DNA from: Streptomyces sp. BA2
GTDB lineage: Bacteria > Actinomycetota > Actinomycetes > Streptomycetales > Streptomycetaceae
Direction of reading: 5' to 3'
NCBI RefSeq assembly: GCF_009769735.1
Contig: NZ_WSRO01000002.1
Location: 3,112,001-3,176,000, forward strand
DNA: 64,000 nucleotides
Below, in pieces: positions 1 to 7,221 of this stretch. The notes beneath the pieces are model-generated. The model made no database searches and was not told where the DNA came from. It saw nothing but the letters and a program-made list of their open reading frames with translations. Each line of letters begins with the position of its first letter. Positions within the stretch are counted from its first letter, which is position 1. The position numbers and the translations under genes are program-made.

Positions 1-332
1 CGGACCATCTCCGCGAGTACGCCCTTGTCGTCGGGGATGTGCTCCATCACCTCGGAGATGATCACGACGTCGAACGAGGCGTCGGGGAAGGGGAGGTTGA
101 GCGCGTCGCCCTCCATCGCGGTGGCGGTCGCGCCCGCGGGCGCCTCGCCCGCCTCCTTCATCGCGGCGAACCACTTGGCGACCTCGCGGATCTCCTCGCC
201 GTTCTGGTCGAGGGCCACCACCTGGGCCCCCCGCCGGTAACACTCGAAGGCGTGCCGGCCCGCGCCGCAGCCCAGGTCCAGGACGCGGTCGCCCGCGGCG
301 AGCGGGAAGCGGGTGAAGTCGACGGTCAGCAT
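1..332 (-). CDS. Class I SAM-dependent methyltransferase (3' part outside window)
   Basis: Partial gene that runs off the left edge; about 110 N-terminal residues are visible. The Rossmann motif I (VLDLGCGAGRHAFE) lies near residues 16-29, followed by an acidic strand-2 end (VVALDQ) and a motif around FDVVIISEVMEH, which fits a UbiE/BioC-like class I methyltransferase. The acceptor cannot be told. Its ATG overlaps the TGA of the upstream glycosyltransferase by one base (TGATG), so the two are probably translationally coupled and act in one pathway, for example tailoring of a glycolipid or glycosylated metabolite (inference). The operon start carries a KstR-like operator. Confidence 0.85.
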   Translation of the reverse strand, partial: MLTVDFTRFPLAAGDRVLDLGCGAGRHAFECYRRGAQVVALDQNGEEIREVAKWFAAMKEAGEAPAGATATAMEGDALNLPFPDASFDVVIISEVMEHIPDDKGVLAEMV

Positions 333-1705
333 CAGCGATGGCTCCCGGAGTACGTCGGGGTGGTGGCCGCGGGGCGGCCGGATTGCGAACCCGCGGTTCC
401 GGCGATCGCCGCGCGGTACAGCTCTGCGGTGCCCTGGGCGGCGCGGGCCCAGGTGAATTTGGCGAGAACCCGCTCGCGGCCTGCCGCGCCGAGGCGGGCC
501 CGCAGTTCGCGGTCGCCGAGGAGCCGGATCAGGCCCGCGGCGAGGGCGCCGGGGTCGGCGGGCCGCACCGCGATGCACGTCTCGCCGTCCGGCCCCGCGA
601 CCTCCGGGATCGCGCCGCCGGTCGTGGCGAGGAGCGGCGTCCCGGTCGCCATCGCCTCCGCCGCGGGGAGCGAGAAGCCCTCGTACAGCGAAGGGACGCA
701 GGCGACCTCGGCCGAGCGGACGAGGTCCACCAGCTCCGCGTCGGTGATGCCCTTGACGAACTCGATGGCGCCTTCGAGGCCGTACTTCTCGATCGCCTGC
801 GCGACAGGGCCGTCCTCGGCACGCTTGCCGACGACGACGAGGTGGGCGGCGGGGTTCTCGGCGCGGACCTTGGCCAGCGCCTCGACGAGGTAGATGAGGC
901 CCTTGAGCGGGACGTCCGCGCTGGATGTCGTGACGATCCGGCCCGGCACCTCGGGGACCGAGGGGTCCGGCGAGAAGAGGTCGGTGTCGGCGCCGATGTG
1001 CACGACGTCGATGCGGTCCTCGCGTACGCCGAGGTGGTCGACGATCTCCTGGCGCGAGGTGCCGGAGACGGTGAGCACGGAGGGCAGCCGGCGGGCCACG
1101 CGCTTCTGCATGCGCGTGAACGCGTACCAGCGGCGTACGGACATGCGGCGCCGCCAGTCGGGCGCCGCGTCGAGGTCCAGCCGGCGGTCCACGGTGATGG
1201 GGTGATGGATCGTCGAGACGAGCGGGGCGCCGAGGTCGCCCAGCAGGCCGTAGCCGAGCGTCTGGTTGTCGTGCACGACGTCGAACTCGCCCCGCCTGGC
1301 GCGCAGATGGCGGCGGGCGCGCAGACTGAACGTCGCGGGTTCGGGGAAGCCGCCGGTCCACATCGTCGCCACTTCGAGCGCGTCGACCCAGTCGCGGTAC
1401 TCGTCGCGCTTGGGCGTGCGGAAGGGGTCGGGCGAGCGGTAGAGGTCGAGGCTCGGCAGCTCGGTGAGCCTGAGGCCTTCGAGGCCCTCGTCCAGGACGG
1501 GGTAGGGCTGCGCGCCGATCACTTCGACGCTGTGGCCGAGGCGGGCCAGCTCGCGTGAGAGGTGACGTACGTAGACGCCTTGTCCCCCGCAGAACGGGTT
1601 CCCTTTGTACGTGAGGAGAGCGATGCGCAACGGACGGTCACCATCGGCGTCACCATCGGCGTACGGCCCCGTCCGGGGGCCCGCCTCCATGGCCTCAGCG
1701 GTCAC
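332..1705 (-). CDS. Glycosyltransferase family 4 protein
   Basis: 457 aa, GT-B fold, retaining GT4 type. The N-terminal Rossmann domain has the glycine-rich acceptor loop (NPFCGGQGVYVRHLS, about residues 36-50); the C-terminal donor domain has the typical E-x7-E region (PSLYEGFSLPAAEAMATG, about residues 339-356). It probably transfers a sugar from a nucleotide-sugar to a lipid or small molecule at the cytoplasmic face; the acceptor is unknown. The start is GTG at 1705 with a purine-rich GGGAGAAGG stretch upstream; an in-frame ATG five codons later (1690) is an alternative. It heads an operon with the methyltransferase at 332-1, and a KstR-like operator lies 55 bp upstream. Confidence 0.9.
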   Translation of the reverse strand: MTAEAMEAGPRTGPYADGDADGDRPLRIALLTYKGNPFCGGQGVYVRHLSRELARLGHSVEVIGAQPYPVLDEGLEGLRLTELPSLDLYRSPDPFRTPKRDEYRDWVDALEVATMWTGGFPEPATFSLRARRHLRARRGEFDVVHDNQTLGYGLLGDLGAPLVSTIHHPITVDRRLDLDAAPDWRRRMSVRRWYAFTRMQKRVARRLPSVLTVSGTSRQEIVDHLGVREDRIDVVHIGADTDLFSPDPSVPEVPGRIVTTSSADVPLKGLIYLVEALAKVRAENPAAHLVVVGKRAEDGPVAQAIEKYGLEGAIEFVKGITDAELVDLVRSAEVACVPSLYEGFSLPAAEAMATGTPLLATTGGAIPEVAGPDGETCIAVRPADPGALAAGLIRLLGDRELRARLGAAGRERVLAKFTWARAAQGTAELYRAAIAGTAGSQSGRPAATTPTYSGSHR

Positions 1706-1759
1706 TCTCGGCCCCCTTCTCCCTGCGGTTGTCCGCGAGGTTACGCCGGGACGGTAATC

Positions 1760-1773
1760 TAGAACAAGTTTCA
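1760..1773. promoter_or_regulatory. KstR-type operator, exact match (GT4/kstR intergenic region)
   Basis: TAGAACAAGTTTCA fits the palindromic KstR consensus TNNAACNNGTTNNA at every fixed base. It lies 55 bp upstream of the glycosyltransferase start and 165 bp upstream of the divergent KstR-like gene, so it could serve both repression of the operon and autoregulation. The motif is known from mycobacterial KstR; its use here is inferred from the neighbouring regulator. Confidence 0.7.
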
Positions 1774-1937
1774 GACTTGATCGTTGAATGATCGCTGATT
1801 GATCGCGGAACGAGCTTTGAATCTACCGGCAGGTAGCCGCGCTGTAAGGCCCGGATCAGGTGATTCGCGCCACGGCAGGTGCCCTGCCATGCTGGCCCAC
1901 CACATCACCGGACCGGGACGACGGAACAACGGGACAT

Positions 1938-2573
1938 ATGACAGCGGAAGCCAAGGCAGCGGAAGTCGCAGCAGCTGATCCGGCGTCGCCACCCCTGACC
2001 GAACGGCAGGAGGCGCGCCGCCGCCGCATCCTGCACGCCAGCGCTCAACTCGCGAGCAGGGGCGGGTTCGACGCGGTGCAGATGCGGGAGGTCGCCGAGT
2101 CGTCGAGCGTCGCCCTCGGCACGCTGTACCGCTACTTCCCCTCCAAGGTGCATCTCCTGGTCGCCACCATGCAGGACCAGTTGCAGCACATGCACACCAC
2201 GATCCGCAAGCGCCCGCCCGCGGGTGACACGCCCGCCGAGCGGTGCGCCGAGACGCTGATGCGGGCCTTCCGCGCCCTGCAGCGCGAGCCGCATCTCGCG
2301 GACGCCATGGTCAGGGCACTGACCTTCGCCGACCGCTCCGTGAGCCCCGAGGTGGACACGGTCTCGCGGCTGACCACGGCGATCATCCTGGACGCGATGG
2401 GCCTGGAGGACGCGCCGACCCCCGAGCAGCTCTCGGCGGTCCGGGTCATCGAGCACACCTGGCACTCGGCGCTGATCACCTGGCTCTCGGGGCGGGCGTC
2501 GATCGCGCAGGTCAAGATCGACATCGAGATGGTGTGCCGTCTGATCGACCTGACGACCCCCGAGACCGCGTAG
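1938..2573 (+). CDS. kstR: TetR-family regulator, KstR-like (sterol/fatty-acid derepressor)
   Basis: 211 aa. The N-terminal TetR HTH (about residues 24-70) contains VQMREVAESSSVALGTLYRY then FPSKVHLLV, which closely follows the recognition region of mycobacterial KstR, the repressor of cholesterol catabolism genes that is released by 3-oxo-cholestenoyl-CoA-type ligands. The C-terminal half is the all-helical ligand/dimer domain. ATG 1938 is chosen because it gives the family's N-terminus; a GTG at 1860 is in frame but adds 26 atypical residues. Divergent from the GT4 gene with an exact operator between them. Three further operator-like sites precede an ALDH/ferredoxin operon, an MBL hydrolase and a fadA5/cyp125 pair within 20 kb, which supports the assignment. 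The ligand is not shown by the sequence. Confidence 0.88.
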   Translation: MTAEAKAAEVAAADPASPPLTERQEARRRRILHASAQLASRGGFDAVQMREVAESSSVALGTLYRYFPSKVHLLVATMQDQLQHMHTTIRKRPPAGDTPAERCAETLMRAFRALQREPHLADAMVRALTFADRSVSPEVDTVSRLTTAIILDAMGLEDAPTPEQLSAVRVIEHTWHSALITWLSGRASIAQVKIDIEMVCRLIDLTTPETA

Positions 2574-2800
2574 CCCTCACACGCCCCCCGAGAGCACACA
2601 TTCCCCGGGGCGGCGCCCTCCGCAACCCCTGAATCGGTGCACGGGGGGCGCACGTCTGCCTGGCAATTGCGCCCCTGAGCCTCTCCTGGTCCCGCTTGGC
2701 CAGATCTCGCGGCCGTACGAGCGGTCGGCGCCGCTATGAATGGTCTACGTGCTGAATGAAGCAACCGGGAACCGACAGCGGGAAACTCGAGGAGCGAAAC

Positions 2801-3409
2801 GTGATCCGGGCACTTCTCGTGCACGATGCCTGTCTGCTGAGATCGGCTCTGGCGGAACGCCTCGCCCGTGAGCCGGATCTGGAGGTGTTCCATGCACCGT
2901 GGCACGACGCCCGCGACCGTGTGGGTGCGGTGCGTCCCGACGTCTGCGTGGTCGACCCCGACGGCGACACGGCGTACGCCTCCGCCGAGTTCGGGGAGCA
3001 GTCCCATCCGGTGAACGGCGGCCTCGGCTGCCCGCTCCTCGTCCTGGTGTCCGGCAGCCGGCCGGGGCTGCTGCGGCGCTGCATGGAGGCAGGCGCCCTC
3101 GGCTACGTGGACAAGGCGAGCCCGCCGGACCGGCTCCTCGCCGGGATCAGGCAGGTGGCGGCCGGGCAGCGGTTCGTGGACGAATCGCTGGGGTACGGTT
3201 TCCTGAAGGCGGCTCAGATGCCGCTGACGCAACGGGAGTTACTGGTGCTCTCACTGGCCGCCGGTGGCGCGCCCGTCGCCGAGATCGCGCACCGCCTGCA
3301 CCTGACCAACGGGACGGTGCGCAACTACATGGCCGCGATCACCCGAAAGACCGGGGCCCGCAACAGGATCGACGCCATACGGATCTCGCGCGGGGAGGGC
3401 TGGGTGTGA
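2801..3409 (+). CDS. ramR: RamR/AmfR-like LuxR-type response regulator of the SapB locus
   Basis: 202 aa from GTG 2801, chosen for a GAGGAG ribosome-binding site six bases upstream; an ATG at 2756 is in frame but lacks one. The N-terminal receiver-like domain has a likely phospho-acceptor Asp52 (VCVVDPD) and a Lys after it (GYVDKA), but the acidic pocket is degenerate (VHDA instead of a DD pair), as is common in orphan developmental regulators. The C-terminal LuxR HTH (about residues 138-195) contains TQRELLVLSLAAGG and VAEIAHRLHLTNGTVRNYM. It probably activates the convergent ramCSAB operon. Codon 147 is TTA (3239-3241), the rare leucine codon that makes expression depend on the bldA tRNA. 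Its 3' 159 bp overlap the 3' end of ramB in antisense. Confidence 0.9.
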   Translation: MIRALLVHDACLLRSALAERLAREPDLEVFHAPWHDARDRVGAVRPDVCVVDPDGDTAYASAEFGEQSHPVNGGLGCPLLVLVSGSRPGLLRRCMEAGALGYVDKASPPDRLLAGIRQVAAGQRFVDESLGYGFLKAAQMPLTQRELLVLSLAAGGAPVAEIAHRLHLTNGTVRNYMAAITRKTGARNRIDAIRISRGEGWV

Positions 3410-5149
3410 AGTGACGTTCGCGGGGCCCCAGTTGCCGCTCAACTCGCGGTAGAGCGAGGAGCGTTCGAGCAGCTCATCGTGGCGGCCGCACAGGGTGTGC
3501 GTGCCGTCCATCACCAGGATCCGGTCGGCGCGGCGGGCCGAGCTGATGCGGTGGGCGATCACCACGAGGGTGCCGCCGGGCCGCGCCGCGAACGCCCGCT
3601 CGGCGCGGGCCTCCGCCACCGGGTCGAGGTGGCAGGTGGCCTCGTCGAGCAGGGCGAGGGGCGCGTACGAGAGGTAGGCGCGGGTCAGCGCGATGAGCTG
3701 TCGCTCGCCCGCGGAGAGCGCGGCGGGGTCGACCGGGGCGGTGAGCCCCCCGAGCCGCTCGATCACCCCGCTGAGCCCGACTGCCCGCGCGGCGGCCAGC
3801 AACTCCGCGTCGCTGACGGTGTCGGCCCGCAGATACTCCAGGTTCTGCCGCACCGTGCCGCTGAAGACGTACGCCTCCTGCGGGATCAGCACCCGTTGCT
3901 GTATCGCTTCTTGGGAGCGGGACGGCACCCCGTGCACCCGCGCCTCGCCCTCGCCCGGCTCCAGGAGCCCCGCGACCAGCGCGGCCAGCGTGGACTTGCC
4001 GATCCCGCTCGGCCCCACCACCGCGAGGTGCCCGCCCCGCGGAACGACCAGATCGAGCCCTTTCAGCACCGGCTCCGCACCGGGGCCGTAGGCGAAGGTG
4101 AGGGAGGAGACCTCCAGGGCCGGGGCGTCGGAGGACGGCACGGGCGCCGGGTCGCCCGAGGCCGGGAATCGCGGGGCCGGCGCCTCGACCATCAGCCGGC
4201 GCAGGACGACGACCAGCCGTGAGCCGCTCGCGCCCAGGCCGTACACCAGGTTCTGCAGGGCGGGCAGCAGGGATTGGCTGACATAAGCGAGCGCCCCGAC
4301 CAGCGCGCCGGGCGTCACGCCCCGGGTCAGCAGCCAGGGGGCGGTCACGAGGATGAGCAGCAACGGGAGTTGGCCCCCGACCCCCAGGGCAACAACCCGA
4401 AGCACCCCCCAGCGGGCCAGGTTGCGGGCCGCCCGGTACTCCGCGGCGACCAGCTCGCCCGCCGCGTCGCCGACGGCCCGCTCGACGCCTGCGGCCGTGA
4501 CGTCCCGCAGCCCCGGCGCCACCACGGCGAGGTTGCCGGACACAGCCTCATCGGCGACCAGGAACGCCTCCTGCCGCTGGGCCAGCGGACGCAGCGTGGC
4601 GACGAACAGCCCCACGCCCAGGACGAGCGGCGGGGCGACGACGAGCAGCAGCGCCGGAGCCAGCGTGAACAGCCCGATCAGCGCACCGGCCGCGGTGAAC
4701 AGGAAGGAACGCGACACCATGACCAGCCCCGCGAAGGTGTCGCGGGCTATCTCCACCTGCTGCGTGAGCCGCGAAACCGCGCCTCCGTCCGCGTCGCGCA
4801 CCCCCCGTTCGACCACGCGCTTCACCAGCACGTCCCGGACGGGTTCAACGAGTTCGGCGACGGCCACGTACACCCGGTTCGTGCCGTACGCCCCGACGAG
4901 GACGGCGAGCGCGGCGAGTGCCAGCCACCCGAGACCGGTGCTCTGCCGCCCCGCGAGAAAGCCGTCGTCGAGGGCGCGCGCGAGGGCGTAGCCCATGAGG
5001 AAGGTCTGCCCGGTCTCCAGTACGGACCAGATCGTCAGACGCAGGAGCACCCGGGGGCGGCGCCGCAGGAAGCGGAGACCTCGGCGGTACGTTCCCGGGC
5101 CCGGGCCCTCCGCATCACCGGACACGCCCGCCGGGGTCGCCACGTTCAT
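3251..5149 (-). CDS. ramB: ABC exporter, RamB-like (permease fused to ATPase)
   Basis: 632 aa half-transporter, a six-helix membrane domain (about residues 30-320) followed by an ATPase domain. Walker A is GPSGIGKST, the signature is LSAGERQ, Walker B is LALLDEAT and the switch is IAHR. With RamA it is expected to export the SapB-like lanthipeptide. ATG 5149 overlaps the end of ramA (ATGA). After the ATPase core the reading frame continues about 60 residues to its stop at 3251, so the tail is antisense to the HTH-coding part of ramR. That tail is low in recognisable structure and may be an accident of a missing stop; the overlap is nevertheless forced by the frame. Confidence 0.88.
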   Translation of the reverse strand: MNVATPAGVSGDAEGPGPGTYRRGLRFLRRRPRVLLRLTIWSVLETGQTFLMGYALARALDDGFLAGRQSTGLGWLALAALAVLVGAYGTNRVYVAVAELVEPVRDVLVKRVVERGVRDADGGAVSRLTQQVEIARDTFAGLVMVSRSFLFTAAGALIGLFTLAPALLLVVAPPLVLGVGLFVATLRPLAQRQEAFLVADEAVSGNLAVVAPGLRDVTAAGVERAVGDAAGELVAAEYRAARNLARWGVLRVVALGVGGQLPLLLILVTAPWLLTRGVTPGALVGALAYVSQSLLPALQNLVYGLGASGSRLVVVLRRLMVEAPAPRFPASGDPAPVPSSDAPALEVSSLTFAYGPGAEPVLKGLDLVVPRGGHLAVVGPSGIGKSTLAALVAGLLEPGEGEARVHGVPSRSQEAIQQRVLIPQEAYVFSGTVRQNLEYLRADTVSDAELLAAARAVGLSGVIERLGGLTAPVDPAALSAGERQLIALTRAYLSYAPLALLDEATCHLDPVAEARAERAFAARPGGTLVVIAHRISSARRADRILVMDGTHTLCGRHDELLERSSLYRELSGNWGPANVTSHPALPARDPYGVDPVAGPGLSGDRGHVVAHRPVGQVQAVRDLGDGRATGGQ

Positions 5150-6906
5150 GCGTCCTCCCTGTCGTCGGCGGCTTCACCGGCGAACACGGCACGGTACGAG
5201 GGGGTTCGCCACAGCACCGCATGCGGCCCCAGCGCGCGGATCCGGCCGCCGTCGAGCCAGGCCACCGTGTCGGCACGGGCCGCCGTGGTGGCGCGGTGGG
5301 CGACGACCAGGCGGGTGGTGGCCGGGGTGTGGCGGAGCAGGGCGTCGGAGATCTCGCGTTCAGTGATCGTGTCGAGGCTGGACATGGCGTCGTCCAGGAT
5401 CAGTAGTCGCCCACCGTGGGCGAACGCCCTGGCCAGACCTAGCCGTTGGACCTCGCCGCCGGAGAGCGGGGCGTCCCCGCAGGCGGTTTCGTACCCCTGG
5501 GGGAGCCGTCGTACGAAACCGTCGGCGCGGGCCGCGCGGGCGGCGCGTACGACGTCGTCCCGTACGTACGTCTCGGCGCCGAGGGCGATGGTCCCGCCCA
5601 GCGTGGAGCCGAGCAGTGCCGGCCTCTCGAAGGCGTAGCCGATCTCCCGGCGCAGGGCGGCGTGGGTCAGTTCGGGCAGCGGTACGCCGTCGAGGAGGAC
5701 CGTCCCCGCGTCGGGCTCGGCGAGGCGGCCCGCGATGGCCGCGAGGAGGGACTTGCCCGCCCCGGACACGCCGACCACGGCGAGCGTCGTCCCGGCGGGA
5801 ACGGTGAGGTCGAGTCCGTCGAGGACAGGTCGTCCGTCGCGGTGAGCCGTGACACCGAGCAGCTCCAACCGTCCGCCCGAGCTGGGGAGTTCGGCCTCTC
5901 CGTGCTTCGGTGCGGGCTCGTCCATGACCTCACCGAGGCGCTGCCCGGCGACCCTGGCGCGGACAAGGCCCGCCAGGTGGCCGACCAGGACGCCGACGCC
6001 GGTCGCCAGCGCGGCATAGCGGGAGGTGGCCAGTAACTCGCCCACGGTCAGGCGGTGTTGCAGGACCAGATGGCCCGCCGTCGCCAGGACCGCGATCTGG
6101 AGCAGCGGCGCGATGGCCACCGCGCCGCCGCTCGCCCGGCCCTGGACCCGCCACATGCGGTGCCCCTGCACGGACAGCTCGGGCAGCGGCTGCAGGATGC
6201 GAGCGCCTTCCTTCTCCTCGGTGTGGGCGGCCGCGACGGTACGGGCACCGCCGATCGCCTCCGTCAGGCGGCCCGCGATGTCGCCCTGGATCCGCTGGTA
6301 CTGCCCCACGCAGTCGGACGAGGCGCGCGCGAAGGAGCGCAGGAGAAGGGCGAGAGCAGGAGCGCCGGCCAGGAACACGACCGCCAGCCACGGGTGCAGC
6401 AGGGCCAGCGCCACGACGGCACCCAGCGGCACGACCAGCGCGGCGAGGAGCGCGGCGAGCGTCGCGGGGGCGGGCCCGGCCGCCGCGGTGTTGCCGACGA
6501 GCCGGGCGAGCAGTTCGCCGGGGACGAAGCGGGCGGTGGTCCGGGGGCCGACGTCGAGGACGTGCCGGATGAGCCGAAGGCGCAGCCAGGCCGTGGTGCG
6601 GGCGTTGGTGGTGCCGGTGAGGACTTCCACGCAGGAGCCCAGGAGGGTGAGGCCGCCGAGCAGGGCCGCGGTGATCAGGAGCCAGCGGCCGACCTCACCT
6701 CCGAGCGAGTCGGTGACTCCGGCGGAGTGCGCGGTGAAGATCGCGTCCAGCGTGCGGCCGAGCGTGTACGGCAGCAGCAGACTGGCTCCCGCCGATGCGA
6801 CGGTGAGCAGACACAGGGTCACACAGCGCCCGGCACTGCGCCGGGTCGCGGCGCGCAGCAGCCGGTCACCGGAGCGCTTGGTGAACGAATCGGGAGAAGT
6901 CGCCAT
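5146..6906 (-). CDS. ramA: ABC exporter, RamA-like (permease fused to ATPase)
   Basis: 586 aa, membrane domain (about residues 25-310) then ATPase with Walker A GVSGAGKS, signature LSGGEVQ, Walker B LLILDDAMSSLD and switch VVAHR. The Walker B acid is DD rather than DE, so one site of the RamA/RamB heterodimer may be catalytically degenerate. Expected role is export, with or without leader removal; no peptidase C39 domain is present. Lies 117 bp after ramS, separated by a strong hairpin, and is translationally coupled to ramB by a 4-base overlap. Confidence 0.88.
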   Translation of the reverse strand: MATSPDSFTKRSGDRLLRAATRRSAGRCVTLCLLTVASAGASLLLPYTLGRTLDAIFTAHSAGVTDSLGGEVGRWLLITAALLGGLTLLGSCVEVLTGTTNARTTAWLRLRLIRHVLDVGPRTTARFVPGELLARLVGNTAAAGPAPATLAALLAALVVPLGAVVALALLHPWLAVVFLAGAPALALLLRSFARASSDCVGQYQRIQGDIAGRLTEAIGGARTVAAAHTEEKEGARILQPLPELSVQGHRMWRVQGRASGGAVAIAPLLQIAVLATAGHLVLQHRLTVGELLATSRYAALATGVGVLVGHLAGLVRARVAGQRLGEVMDEPAPKHGEAELPSSGGRLELLGVTAHRDGRPVLDGLDLTVPAGTTLAVVGVSGAGKSLLAAIAGRLAEPDAGTVLLDGVPLPELTHAALRREIGYAFERPALLGSTLGGTIALGAETYVRDDVVRAARAARADGFVRRLPQGYETACGDAPLSGGEVQRLGLARAFAHGGRLLILDDAMSSLDTITEREISDALLRHTPATTRLVVAHRATTAARADTVAWLDGGRIRALGPHAVLWRTPSYRAVFAGEAADDREDA

Positions 6907-6969
6907 GCAGGTCCGGGCCTCGTGTCCGTGACGAAGATTTCGGCGGTGATCCGCGGCGGGAAGGCATCC

Positions 6970-7001
6970 GGGCGGTCTCTTCCCAGGGGAAGAGACCGCC
7001 C
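6970..7001 (-). terminator. 15-bp perfect hairpin between ramS and ramA
   Basis: Arms 6970-6984 and 6987-7001 are perfect inverted repeats of GGGCGGTCTCTTCCC with only two unpaired bases. There is no long U tract. Placed between the precursor gene and the transporter genes it probably acts as a leaky terminator or RNA stabiliser, giving more ramCS than ramAB message (inference). Confidence 0.7.
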
Positions 7002-7023
7002 GTGCCTTGTGTCGCCGTCAGTC

Positions 7024-7149
7024 CTAGCAGGTGATGACGCTGAGACCGCTGTCGCCACAGAGCAGCAGACTCGCGTAGCTCACGCCACCACCGCCGCCGC
7101 CGCCGGTCATCTCATCGGCTTCCAGGCTCTGCAGATCCAAGAGTGCCAT
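7024..7149 (-). CDS. ramS: SapB/AmfS-type class III lanthipeptide precursor
   Basis: 41 aa, too short for routine gene calling. It opens with MALLDLQSLE, the leader motif of AmfS/RamS that LanKC enzymes recognise, and ends in two perfect SxxSxxxC ring motifs: SYASLLLC (residues 24-31) and SGLSVITC (34-41), the last Cys being the C-terminus. These should become two (methyl)lanthionine or labionin-type rings separated by GD, as in SapB. ATG 7149 has an AAAGGAAA ribosome-binding site. The leader-core junction is a run of seven glycines (residues 16-22), not known to me from RamS or AmfS. The product is expected to be a surface-active morphogen that helps aerial hyphae emerge. Confidence 0.95.
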   Translation of the reverse strand: MALLDLQSLEADEMTGGGGGGGVSYASLLLCGDSGLSVITC

Positions 7150-7221
7150 GGTGTTTCCTTTCGTAGATACCTTGTGGAGACGGGGTGTTACCGCGAACTC
7201 CGACACGTGGTCGGAGCCGAT

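Noticed and set aside
1860..1937. N-terminal extension of the KstR-like regulator from GTG 1860
   Set aside because: The extra 26 residues are unlike the family and the in-frame ATG 1938 gives the expected N-terminus.
4274..5638. Long plus-strand open frame (454 codons) over the ramA/ramB region
   Set aside because: It is the complement of the ABC transporter genes; composition is Arg/Gly/Gln-rich with no motif and inverted codon bias, whereas the minus strand has all ABC motifs.
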